Assembly (NCBI GenBank): GCA_947683625.1
Contig: CANTUR010000381.1
Location: 744,001-808,000, forward strand
Direction: 5' to 3'
Source of the DNA: Mallotus nudiflorus
Lineage: Eukaryota > Streptophyta > Magnoliopsida > Malpighiales > Euphorbiaceae
Length of the DNA stretch: 64,000 nucleotides
Made by a program: the position numbers and the translations under genes. Under the pieces are notes generated by a model, which saw only the letters and a program-made list of their open reading frames with translations, was not told where the DNA came from and did not search any database. Below, piece after piece: positions 46,126-57,520 of the stretch. Positions within the stretch are counted from its first letter, which is position 1; the number at the start of each line of letters is the position of its first letter.

Positions 46126-48579
46126 AGAGGGAGACCATTTTAAGATTGCACATTAATGGCAGGGGGAGAGAGGTCGATCATCAAAGTAAAGTTAGGGTAT
46201 GTAAATACTAAGATTTGTTTACTAGAAGAGAGGAGAAAGTCTTTAGGTAAAATTAAAGAGTAACCAAAAGGGCATTAGAGATTTGGCTTTTGATGTTGGG
46301 GTCCTTTCACTTTCTTTATCTCATCTAAATTCCTTTCTCTCGATTGGAGTACTCAGTGAAGCTATTTATCAGGTGAAGGAGTGAGAATGGTTTGAAGGGT
46401 GATCAATGTATAGGATGTGGCCCTTAGGTTATCCATCCACATGTTTGGGTGCAATGGGATAACTTTTTTTATAATTTTGTTTAGGTGACTTTGGAAAGTT
46501 TAGGAGGTTTTGAGGTGTTTCTATAGTGTTTAAGCTAGTCTTGTGGTGGCTTTTGGGCAAGGTTTGTAGGTTTTGAATTTTTGTGATTCAAGCTTGCTGG
46601 TTTATTCTTTGCTTAGGGATTGCACTAGAACCATGACTAAGACTAGCTTTTGAGAGGTAAAAGAGTTTTGTAAGGGGTAGTCAATGAATGTTGGAGAAGC
46701 TTGGAGCTCTTTGTAATGCCATGCTCTAAGACTTGATCGCAACTTTCTATTGAACTATAATGGGACTGTCATGGTCATTTGTTGATTCCACTGAGGGATG
46801 GTATATGCAAATCCACTAATGTATGCATTTTTGTGATGCTGACAATTGCACCTTATAATGATATATGCATGTATGCTAATGCCAATCAGATGTTGGTGAT
46901 GGACAAAGGTAATTATTTGATTTTTCTAAGGTATATATATGGATGTGTGTATGCATACGATGTAGGTGACCATGCTATATGATGCTATTTAATGAGAAAG
47001 ATTGCTCATCTTTAAATGATACATGAAGTCTTAAAGATTATATTACATGATGAGAAAGATGGTTTTATTTATTAAGGAGGAATGATCGCATTTTGTAATA
47101 TACACATGCATAAAATGTTAATGATTGTATGTTATGTTAAAAGAAGACAGTTTTCCTTTGATATTATTTAAGATAATCCATATGTGTAAGTGATTATACA
47201 ACAAGAAGAGAAAGAGGAAATGTGAGTGTGTATGCATGTGTGCATGTAGGTCGATATGCAAGTGCTCTTCCATGCGTGTAGGAAATGCTAATGGTCTTTG
47301 TTGAGATGAAGGTCTTTTGCATTAGAAAATGACTACATGCATGGAATATGAATGATCAAATTGCATGACAAAAAGAGATGTAACTTATAGAGTACTAAAT
47401 ATATATTTTTTTAAGATGAGAGGAGATTATGCTTTTCTTTAGGGTATATGAGTGAATGCATGTATAAATGACGATTGTGTTGTGTGAATGCATGATGATT
47501 GTGCTATGTGAATGCATGTATGCATGATGAATGAAGAGTAGCTTATGTATGCATATGCATAGGGTGCAATAGTCATAACATGTATAAAGGGTTAGTGATT
47601 ATTCTTCTAGGTGAAGGATAAATTGACATGTCTTCTAATGTGAAAGAATGTAATGCATGATTAAATGTACGTTGGATTCCTTAACCATATATGCGGTGTG
47701 TGAGTGCGTATGATGAGGATGGTCATGCTATTACATAAAAGATTAATGATTTTTTTGAAATATTAATGCAAGTGCACATACTCAGGTGTGCATGTGCATG
47801 CAATATTGATGGAAATGTATTAATGTTGGTATCACATGTCAAATAGGACAATTATTCATTTTCTGATGCATATGTACCAATGCATATGGTGTCAATGATT
47901 ATGATGTATACTAAAATGAAATTTTCCATCTTTAGATGCATGTGAGATTGCTTATCATTTTAAGACACATGTAAGAATACAATTAAATGATTATGCTTTA
48001 TGAAGATAAGATAATCACCCATTTTCTTAAGCCTATGTATGGATGCGCTCAATAATCTTAATGCAAGATGACATTGGACTTCATTTGTTTTGGAGTCACT
48101 TGTATGATGCATGTATACATGGAATGAGGATGGAATTGCTATGCAGAGAAGAGTAACATTTACTTGCATTCATAAAGCATAAATATGAGATGCATGTTTA
48201 CATATAATGCAAAAGAGTATATTATATGATGAAGGTCAATGTTGGGCTTTAAATGTTTTTGTTTTATGCCTTTTTTATGCTAATGTAAGAGGAGTTTATT
48301 TGAAAGATTAGGCTAGGTCCCTTTGAGGAGAGTTAAATAATTAGTGATTCTTAACCAGAGATACTAGGAACAATGTTGATAGCAAGAGGACCAACTCGTT
48401 TAGGGGAAAAACTAGAGATATTAATGATAATGCATTGAACTAATGGCCAATTAAGAGTTTTGAAGTTTTTTGGAATATGAGTGTGGTACCTTGTGGTTCT
48501 TTAGAATATTAAGGGTAATAGTAGAATTGGGAAACCTAAAACGTAGATTACGTTGGATGAGATTAGGTTGACAATTAAT
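46126..48579. other. Unassigned part of element E
   Basis: 2.4 kb with no recognisable gene on either strand. Scattered ATGCATGTATGCAT-like words from about 46900 to 48200 give a weak periodic look, but no clear tandem unit. This is where pol would stand in an autonomous Tat element; no RT or integrase motif was found. Confidence 0.55.
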
Positions 48580-48895
48580 TTAGGCTTCATTTGAAAAGAA
48601 GGTTGCAAGCTTTGGTTTTAGGTGGCTTTAGGTAGGAATGTGTCTTAGCAGGAAAAATTAGTCTTTTGGGATTTTTAAATGATTATCAGCAATGGCTAGT
48701 AGATCCTTAGTTTGTATCGAGATTCAGTGAGGCAAAAGTATATCCAACATGTCGTGTTTCTGAGCATTTTAAACCTATGTGCAAGACTTTAAGTCTTTTA
48801 GGTTTGAATTGGCATGTTGTTGATACCCTTGTTGCTTTGACTTATACCAAAAGTGTGCTAGACAGAATGCAAGTTTGGTTACTTGTCTACTTATA
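48580..48895 (+). pseudogene. Unrecognised coding-like fragment, antisense in element E
   Basis: One plus-strand frame with two stops gives a natural-looking protein: KRRLQALVLGGFR, stop, ECVLAGKISLLGFLNDYQQW, LVDP, stop, FVSRFSEAKVYPTCRVSEHF, KPMCKTLSLLGLNWHVVDTL, VALTYTKSVLDRMQVWLLVY, then TAA. Its place (antisense, between gag and the 3' LTR) corresponds to the extra ORF of A and B, but it does not resemble their PMD sequence. I do not recognise the family. Both stops could come from single C-to-T changes. Upstream sequence gives no clear continuation. Confidence 0.45.
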
Positions 48896-49266
48896 ATTTA
48901 GTGATGAATCAAATAGTGAATCATAACAAGTATTTATTTAAGCACATGCCTTATATTTTCATCTCATCTGGCCCCTTTTGCCTAGGTGGCTTCACACGCT
49001 AGATCTTTTTTTTTTAATGAGGCTCTAGTAAGAATTGAACACTTACAATTTCAAAGAAGTTCAAAAGTAAATAAAGATGATAAATAGATTATAAGATAAT
49101 GACAAAGAACTTAGTATTCCATTAAGATGTTTGATAAACCACATAAACATCCAACACAAGCAAAATAACAAAAGTAAGAGGTTACTATTCTAATTTGGCT
49201 ATTATATCCAAAATGGGTTTATCGGTCTTCTTCATTCTAGTTGCTTTAGTCTAGCTTGCTCATGTC
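48896..49266. other. Spacer in element E
   Basis: No gene recognised; follows the end of gag on the minus strand. Confidence 0.5.
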
Positions 49267-50096
49267 ATTCAGAGAGGAAGGCTTCCATGGCTCTGCTTCA
49301 TTTTTCCCTCTCATGATGATTAGATGCAGGTTTGTAGAGATCAGGTGGGATTTGTGAAGCAAGTGCCTTATTGCTTCCATGAGATTCATGTGGCCCAAAT
49401 GAGGTAATGTCTATTTTTAAGGCTGGTTGTAGTAAGACTGGATAACTGGTGAATGATTTTCTTTTAGTGTGCGCTGCAAAATGGCTAGTTTTAGCATTGG
49501 GGCTCTCTTCTAAGTCTTTAAGCTTCCCAGAGTCAATAAGATCTTGAACTATGCATTTAATGGTATAACATTCATCAATGGTGTGTCTTGGCATTTAGTG
49601 ATAGTGACAACATAGGTTAATGTCTATTTCCGGTGGTATTGGATTTGGTAGTGTTTTCGGTTTACAACGTTTCATAAGGTTTCTTTGTTGAAGCATTTCG
49701 AAGATCTTAAAGAGATGTTGATTGAACTTTGAATATTTTCTATAGGTTAGAGGAAGATCAACTATAAGTGATTTTGGAAACTTTGGATGTAATGGATTAT
49801 AACACATTGTGCCTCAGTTACACCTTCTTGGTCTTTTAGCTTCATTAAGCTCAGATAGTGCTGCTGGAAATGATATTATAAGAACTCATTCATGAGCATA
49901 AGAAGTTGATTGAAGCCTTCAATCATGGTATTAGTGTTTTCTTTCATTAGAACCTCAAGCTGAGTGACCTTGCAGGCTAGTTCTGAAATGTCAATTGCCA
50001 ATTCAAATTCAATTGCACTTGTACCTTAAAAAAGGATTGTAAACAACCTTCTTAGTAAAATTTATAGTCATTTTCAATACCTTTAGGCATACTCAT
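49267..50096 (-). pseudogene. Element E gag, C-terminal part
   Basis: Two open pieces. 49807-49595: MCYNPLHPKFPKSLIVDLPL to PPEIDINLCCHYH. 49594-49298: MPRHTIDECYTIKCIVQDLI, DSGKLKDLEESPNAK. Together they show the Tat gag tail, C-x-x-H then H-x4-C then IQDLIDSGK-type helix, with one stop between. The capsid-like core present in A and B is missing. The rest of the N-terminus is at 57273-57520, split off by element F. Confidence 0.78.
50092..50096. repeat. Target site duplication of element F (CTCAT), left copy
   Basis: Directly before TGATACGG; repeated at 57268-57272 directly after CCATAACA. Confidence 0.95.
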
Positions 50097-50882
50097 TGAT
50101 ACGGAACCTCCAAGAATAAGCTTGAGAACCCCTTTATGTATTCAAACCCCCGAAGCATTAACTTGAAAACCCCAATAGTCAATTCAACAACAACCCCTAA
50201 GAATGGTTAGAAATCAGATTACTTAGATGATCAAAGAATTAGAATAAAGAAAACTTGTTTCTAAATTCCAATTTTGAAACACTCCACAAAAAGATGATCA
50301 ATCTACTTGAATGTTCCTTAAAGCATGTATTCTACACAAGAACACAAAGATAAAAGCAAAATAGCTAAAACTTCAATTCTGAATAATAAAATTCGTCCAA
50401 GGCATATATATATAGCCTTTACAAGGTTTTCCTTAGTGAGTAAGGAAAACTAATAACCCTAATCACAAAAAAAGGAAATTAATCTAATCAGACCTCAAAT
50501 AGGAATTTTGACATACTTCCTATTTTAAGAATAATTAAACTAACTAAACTAATGGGCTTTTAAAATAACAAATTTGTTCAGCCCTTATTTAACATAATTA
50601 AACCTATTAATAACTTGGACTTGAATTAAGTTGTATTGAACTTAAGCTGCACTTGGCACAAAGCTTTGGTGTCCTTGTAAACTTTCACTAGCTAAGTTCA
50701 CAAAGCCTTGTAGATGATGGATTAAGGTTTCTTGAAGCTTCTTAGATTGAGACCTTGTTATAGGTCTTTGAGGCATGCTGATTGGACTCAAAACCTCTTG
50801 AACTTGATCCTTACCTTCTTGACCATGCTCATCTTCATCATGTTGAATTCTTTGAACTTGGTGTGTTGGCTGCACCATAACA
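50097..50882 (-). repeat. 3' LTR of element F
   Basis: 786 bp, plus strand TGATACGGAACC to GGCTGCACCATAACA. The pol frame continues 241 nt into this LTR. Minus-strand TATA-like TATATATATG near 50404-50414. Confidence 0.95.
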
Positions 50883-53800
50883 TTTCCCCTCTCCTCAAAA
50901 GGATTCGTCCTCGAATCTAAAGCATCACCTATATCAAAAGGACTCAAATCAGCCACATTGAATGAAGCACTAACATTATACTCACCAGGTAGGTCCACTT
51001 TGTATGCATTGTCATTAATCCTTTCAAGTATTTGAAAAGGACCATCTCCTCTTGGGTTTAGCTTAGACTTCCTTTGAAGTGGAAATCTTTCTTTATGAAA
51101 ATGCACCCAAACCCAATCTCCAGGCTGAAAAATCATTGGCTTCCTTCCCTTGTTCACACGTGAAGCTACTTTAGCATTTTGCTTCTCAATCCTCTCCTTA
51201 ACTTGCTTATGTAACTTCTTCACCAAATCAGGCTTAGAATTAGCATCAACACTCACAAAATTGTTAGGTGGTAGTGGCAATAAATCAATAGGAGTAAGTG
51301 GATTAAATCCATAAACAATCTCAAATGGAGAGCAATTAATAGTGCTATGAACAGCCCTATTGTAAGCAAACTCCACAAATGGTAAACAATCCTCCCACAT
51401 CCTAATGTTCTTTTCTATGATTGCCCTAAGCAAAGTAATCAAAGTCCTATTAACTACTTCAGTTTGCCCATCGGTTTGAGGGTGACAAGTAGTTGAAAAC
51501 AATAACTTAGTTCCTAACTTTCCCCATAACACACACCAAAAATGACTCAAAAACTTAACATCCCTATCACTAACAATGCTCCTAGGTATGCCATGTAAAT
51601 GCACAACTTCTTTGAAAAACAAATCAGCAATCAACTTAGCATCATCAATTTTATGACATGGTATAAAATGAGCCATTTTACTAAATCTATCAACCACAAC
51701 AAAGATACTATCATGACCTTTCCTAGTTCTAGGCAATCCAAGCACAAAATCCATAGAAAAATCAGTCCAAGGTTCACTAAGAACAGGTAATGGTGTGTAT
51801 AACCCATGCGGTTTCAACCTAGACTTAGCCTCTCTACATGTAATGCAATGCTCACAAACTTTATACACATCATGTTTCATACCGGGCCAAAAGAAATGTT
51901 CTAATAGCATATCATAGGTCTTATTTACCCTAAAATGCCCTATTAAGCCTCCTCCATATGCCTCCTTAATTAATAATTCCCTTATAGAACACTTAGGAAT
52001 GCACAATCTATTTCTTTTAAATAAGAAACCATCAAACAAGTAAAAATCATCCGAAATAACCCCATTGGCACAAGATGCATATATATCACCAAAATCATCA
52101 TCATATGGATACAACTCCTTTATAAACTCAAAACCTAATAATTTAGTAGTAAGAGAGTTAAGTAAGGTGTACCTTCTAGATAATGCATCAGCAACCACAT
52201 TCTCTTTACCTTGCTTGTACTTAATCACATATGGAAATGTTTCTATGAACTCCACCCATTTGGCATGCCTACGGTTTAGCTTATTTTGACCCTTCAAATG
52301 CTTTAAACTTTCATGGTCAGTGTGTATCATAAACTCCCTAGGCCACAAATAATGTTGCCATGTTTGCAAAGCTCAAACCAATGCATATAATTCCTTGTCA
52401 TAAGTTGGATATTTCAAGGTTGCCCCACTTAACTTTTCACTAAAATACATTAGTGGTCTTTGATCCTGCATCAAAACAGCTCCAATCCCTATGCCACTAG
52501 CATCACATTCAATCTCAAAAGTTTTATCAAAGTTAGGTAAAGCAAGTAAAGGTGCATTACACAATTTTGCCTTAAGTTCATTAAATGCATGTTCTTGTGC
52601 ATCACCCCAAACAAATCCAACATTTTTCTTAACTAATTCATTCAAAAGTGCGGCTATAGTGCTGAAATGTTTAATGAATCTCCTATAGAAACTAGCAAGC
52701 CCATGAAAACTTCTCACCTCACTAGCATTTTTAGGTTTTGGCGACTCTTTAATAGCCCTAACCTTCTCCTCATCAACCTCAATGCCTTGACTAGATACAA
52801 CAAAACCAAGAAAATTAACCTTATTCATGCAAAAACTACACTTTTTAATGTTTGCATACAACTTTTCTTGTCTAAGTGTTTCTAGTACAATTCGCACTTG
52901 CATAACATGATCATCTAAACACTTAGAGTAAATCAGAATATCATCAAAGTAAACAACAACAAATTTACCTAAGTAATTTTACAACACATGGTTCATCAAT
53001 CGCATGAATGTGCTAGGTGCATTAGTAAGACCAAAGGGCATAACAAGCCACTCATACAACCCATACTTAGTCTTAAAAGTTGTTTTCCATTCATCACCAA
53101 CATTCATTCGAATTTGATAATAACCAGATTTTAGGTCTATTTTAGTGAACAAACAAGAACCATATAACTCATTAAGCATATCATCTAATCTAGGAATAGG
53201 ATGATGATACTTTACAGTAATTTTATTGATGGCTCTGCAATCCACACACATCCTCCATGTTCCATCCTTCTTTGGCACAAGAATGGCAGGAACCGAACAA
53301 GGACTAAGACTTTCCCTCACATACCCTTTAGCTAGCAACTCCACCACTTATGTTTGGATCTCCTTTGTTTCTCTTGGATTTGCTCTATATGCTGGTCGAT
53401 TGGGTATGGCTGCCCCAGGAATGAAGTCAATTTGATGTTCTATACCTCTAATTGGGGGTAATCCACTAGGAATCTCTTTGGGAAACACATCTTCAAATTC
53501 CTGCAAAAGATCAACAAATACACTAGGCAAAGATGGGTTAAGTTCATTAGTTTCCAAATAAGCCCCTTTGTACAAAAGTACAAATATAGGCCGATTAGCA
53601 TACAAGGCCTGTCTAACCTCACTTGTCCTAGCTATTAAACTCAAATTCTTTTCTTTTTTCTCTCTAGGCTGAATCTCTTCTTTTGTTTTTCCCTCTTTCT
53701 TTTCACTCTCTAAAGAATTTTTCTTACTCTCTTTTTCTTTCTTTTCAGCCTCCACTCTCATTATTTCCATTTTACATTGGTCTTCATACACCTCCTTTGA

Positions 53801-55465
53801 AGAAAGCGGTGTTAATATGATCTTGCGCCCATCCTTAGTAAAGTGATACCGATTAAGGTACCCATCATGCTTGGTATTTCTATCAAATTGCCATGGTCTA
53901 CCAAGCAAAATATCTCCAGCATGCATAGGAACTACATCACACAATTGCTCATCATGATATTTACCAATTGAAAAGGAAATAATATATTGTCTATTTACCT
54001 TGACCTCTCCACAATCATTAAGCCATTGAAGTTTGTATGGTTGCGGGTGTGGTATAGTAGACAGCCCCAATCTACTAATTAAGAATGAGCTTACTGCATT
54101 GGTGCAACTCCCTCCATCAACAATCATAAGACATGCCTTGCCTTGCACATGACACCTTGTATGGAATAAGTTGTCTCGTTGCTCTTCAATGCAATCTTCC
54201 TTTATTTGAGTACTAAGAGCACGCCTTGTAACCAGCATGTCACCTTTGATTGGCTCCTCTATACTCCCATCACTATAACTTTCCAATTCAGGCATCTCAT
54301 CCTCATCACTTTCATTATTGCCCTCTTCTTCATCAGTCACAATTTTCCCATTCCTTATGGTCATAGTTCTCTTATTAGGGCAATCTTTGCTCACATGACC
54401 TACTCCTTAACACTTCCAACACTTAATGTCTCTATATCTCCCTTTAGGCTCATCGGTTTTGATTTTGTCCTTAGAGATCGAATCTGCCTTCCCTTTAGCA
54501 ACCTCATGAGCAACCTTATTCCCACCCCTATAATCACTCTTTCCATCCTTTTTCCAATTAAAATTAGAACTAGAATAGGATTCGGAATTGTACCTTGTCG
54601 CCGCTCTTCCTTGGAGTTGCCTTTCTATCTTGACGGCCATGTGCACCATCTCTTCTAAATCTTCATATTTGTGTAAATCTACTCGGTCAGATATGTCTTT
54701 GTTTAGACCAGCCAAGAAGCATGCCATAGTGATCTCCACATCTTCATCTATATCAACCCTAGTCATGAGCATCTCCATCTCTTTATGGTAATCATCCACA
54801 CTCTTACTACCTTGTTTAAGAACTTGATGTTTTTGTACAAGTTCCCTATGATAGTGTTTTGGCACAAATCGCTTCCTCATTATAACCTTGAGCTCAGGCC
54901 AATTATCAATTGGGTACTCCAAATTCCTTCGCCTATAAATCACCAAATGGTCCCATCAAGCAATAGCATAATCAGAAAATTGAGTAACTGCCAATTTTAC
55001 CTTCTTTTCCTTGCTAAATTGGTGGCAATCAAATATAAGCTCCAATTGCTTCTCCCATTATAAATAGGACTCCGGATCTGATTTACCTTGAAAGTTAGGT
55101 ATCTTATGTTTGATGCTTCCCAAAATTCTATCTACATCATCTTCATTACCTCGATTTCTTCCATTGTATGGAACCGGTTGTAACCTTCCTCTTCCTCTAC
55201 CTCGGCCTTATCTACCTCCACCTCTTGGTACTACTTCTGCATAGGCCTCATCTTCATCCTCATTATCAACATTGCCTTCTACTTCCTCATTACGATTTGG
55301 TGTTGTTGCCCTTTCAACCGCTCCTAGCCTTGTATCCATGCGGTTTAATCTCTCCATTATAGTCTCAAAATTTGTATTCATACGTGTAAATTGCCTTTGT
55401 TGAGCCTCACGGAGCAAAGTTTCATCAACTTTACCGTCACCTTTATTTTCACCTTGGTTTGACAT
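50642..55465 (-). pseudogene. Gag-pol polyprotein of element F, one frame with seven stop codons
   Basis: 1608 codons from ATG 55465 (MSNQGENKGDGK) without any frameshift. Gag ends in a zinc knuckle, CWKC-x-GVGHMSKDC, at about residues 351-362. Protease has VDGGSCTNAVSS (Asp about 450). RT has MCVDCRAINKI, MPFGLTNAPSTFMRLM and VVVYFDDILIYS (about 840). RNase H has IECDASGIGIGAVLM and HTDHESLKHLK. Integrase has zinc region GHFRV...CEHCITC, in which the usual first His is Tyr (EAYGGG), and the D-D-E triad at about 1239, 1300 and 1336 (DFVLGLP, IVSDRD, TDGQTEVVNR) with D-35-E spacing. The last 80 residues, including RPITRSQSKKLQ, are encoded by the LTR, as in CRM elements. In-frame stops: near 55208, 55052, 54949, 54404, 53345, 52976 and 52370. 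Most fit C-to-T or G-to-A changes. Very close to intact. Confidence 0.94.
50883..50896 (-). other. Polypurine tract of element F
   Basis: Element-strand GAGGAGAGGGGAAA immediately before the LTR start TGTTATGG. Confidence 0.9.
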
Positions 55466-56460
55466 TGCTGTAAAAGAATGTTAGAAACAATAAAAAATAA
55501 TAATAATAATAATTTAAAATCCTTACAAGCACTCCCTCACGTGTTTGCACTCAAATGATGCAGGTGGTCACTCATGTTTAACTCAATTTGATGTTTCACT
55601 CGGCTTCCTCTCACCACTCAAGCTAATTCTTTTTTGTTCTTATGTGAATCACACTTTTAGAACAAATCAATTAGATTGAAGCAATATTCAAGTATAACTT
55701 TCAAAAGTTAAATTTTCAAAACAAGTTTGAGGTAATTCGGTTTAATGAAAAAAAATAGTAATTTAGAAGCAATAAAATAGGAAAACTCAAAAAGATGCAA
55801 AAGACATGTGAAAGAAATATAAAGATCTTCTAGAATAGAAAAGAAAACAAATTTAGATGTTATTTTAAGAAGAAAAGTCAAATCTGCCTCAATAAGTAAT
55901 ATTCCTTAATGAGCAAGTATTGTAAAGATATGCAAAATCCTTAATAGACAAGTAATACAAGATATGACAAGATTTAGTTAGATATGTTAATTATAAACCA
56001 AATAGGTTAAGGAAACTTAAATCAGACTTGATGGGGATATTAATCACTCAAACAATATTCCTTAATGAGCAAGGAATGGAAGGAAATGCAAATCATACCT
56101 GATTAGGATATAAATCACTCAAGAATCTCAATTCTTCCTAATCTAATAACTTCCTCTTTTTTTTCACGATTTTTTTTTGCTTTTTTTTTCAAATTTCCTT
56201 CTTTTTCTTTTTTTTTACATGAATTTTTTTTTTCAAAGAAACTTTCAACTATGAACACAAATCTAAATTTCATAATGCAAAACAATTGACTGACTTAAAG
56301 GAAAAAAAATAAACAAGATCAAGACTAATGGATAAGAACAAAGAACAAAACACAAGAATGAAGAACAAAAAAAAAATAAGAATGATTTTAAAAGAACAAG
56401 AAAAACATAAGAAATTAGGATTAAGAATAAAAATTATGAAAGATAAAACCTGATCTAGAG
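55466..56460 (-). other. Leader (5' UTR) of element F
   Basis: About 1 kb without a gene, with long T runs (56158-56232) that are A runs on the element strand, and two similar ATTCCTTAATGAGCAAG words near 55900 and 56060. Confidence 0.75.
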
Positions 56461-56477
56461 CCAAAGCTCTGATACCA
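56461..56477 (-). other. Primer-binding site of element F (initiator Met tRNA)
   Basis: Element-strand TGGTATCAGAGCTTTGG, two bases from the LTR end, complementary to the 3' end of plant initiator methionine tRNA. Confidence 0.92.
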
Positions 56478-56479
56478 AA

Positions 56480-57267
56480 TGATACGGAACCTCCAAGAAT
56501 AAGCTTGAGAACCCCTTTATGTATTTGGACCCCCGAAGCATTAACTTGAAAACCCCAATAGTCAATTCAGCAACAACCCCTAAGAATGGTTAGAAATCAG
56601 ATTACTTAGATGATCAAAGAATTAGAATAAAGAAAACTCGTTTCTAAATTCCAATTTCGAAACACTCCACAAGAAGATGATCAATGTACTTGAATGTTCC
56701 TTAAAGCATGTATTCTACACAAGAACACAAAGATAAAAGCAAAACAACTAAAACTTCAATTCTGAATAATAAAATTCGTCCAAGGCATATATATATATAG
56801 CCTTTACAAGGTTTTCCTTAGTGAGTAAGGAAAACTAATAACCCTAATCACAAAAAAAGGAAATTAATCTAATCAGACCTCAAATAGGAATTTTCACATA
56901 CTTTATATTTTAAGAATAATTAAACTAACTAAACTAATGGGCTTTTAAAATAACAAATTCATCCAGCCCTTATTTAACATAATTAAACCTATTAATAACT
57001 TGGACTTGAATTAAGTTGTATTGAACTTGAGCTGCACTTGGTACAAAGTTTTGGTGTCCTTGTAAACTTTCACTAGCTAAGTTCACAAAGCCTTATAGAT
57101 GATGGATTAAGGCTTCTTGAAGCTTCTTAGATTGAGACCTTGTTATAGGTCTTTGAGGCATGCTGGTTGGACTCAAAACCTCTTGAACTTGATCCTTGCC
57201 TTCTTGACCATGCTCATCTTCATCATGTTAAATTCTTTGAACTTGGTGTGTTGGCTGCTCCATAACA
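56480..57267 (-). repeat. 5' LTR of element F
   Basis: 788 bp, TGATACGGAACC to GGCTGCTCCATAACA. It differs from the 3' LTR by scattered substitutions and a 2-bp TA-repeat length change. Minus-strand TATA-like run at 56786-56799, the probable promoter. Confidence 0.95.
56786..56799 (-). promoter_or_regulatory. TATA box in the 5' LTR of element F
   Basis: Minus strand CTATATATATATATG, placed mid-LTR (about 470 bp from the LTR 5' end). Present with one TA unit fewer in the 3' LTR. Confidence 0.6.
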
Positions 57268-57272
57268 CTCAT

Positions 57273-57520
57273 GACCTCCTTCCCCTTACTCAACTCAAGA
57301 TTAGGGGTGTTGGGTGCCCCTTTGCCATTACGAATGCTAGTTAAGAGGATTATCTCATCCTTAGGGCCTGGGATCTAATTGAGGATGTTCTAGATTTTGT
57401 TTGAATAATTGTCTTGATTTCAGCTCAAAGGATGTTGATTAAACTACCATCAACTATGAATTTCTTCATGTGCTCTTTGAGTAAGTCATCTAGACTTTGA
57501 ATCCTAAGTTGCTCAACCAT
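57273..57520 (-). pseudogene. Element E gag, N-terminal part
   Basis: Starts at ATG 57520: MVEQLRIQSLDDLLKEHMKK, FIVDGSLINILRAEIK. It matches the start of B gag (FEDMLKEGIQKLFIDGTIAE). Later codons contain stops. The frame is cut by element F at 57268-57272. Confidence 0.72.

Larger units (their letters stand above)
50097..57267 (-). mobile_element. Element F: full-length chromovirus of the CRM type
   Basis: 7171 bp with LTRs of 786 and 788 bp, TSD CTCAT on both sides, an initiator-Met tRNA PBS and a clean PPT. A single gag-pol frame runs from 55465 to 50642. The order gag, protease, RT, RNase H, integrase and a C-terminal tail reading into the 3' LTR fits the CRM (centromeric retrotransposon) clade of chromoviruses, as do the sequences LNPRGDGPFQILERINDNAY and GEYNVSASFNVADLSPFD. 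The LTRs look about 96% identical by eye, making it the youngest datable insertion here. Confidence 0.93.

Noticed and set aside
54179..54658. Plus-strand ORF of 159 codons
   Set aside because: It overlaps the gag-protease part of element F on the other strand and shows no domain; a shadow of the real frame.
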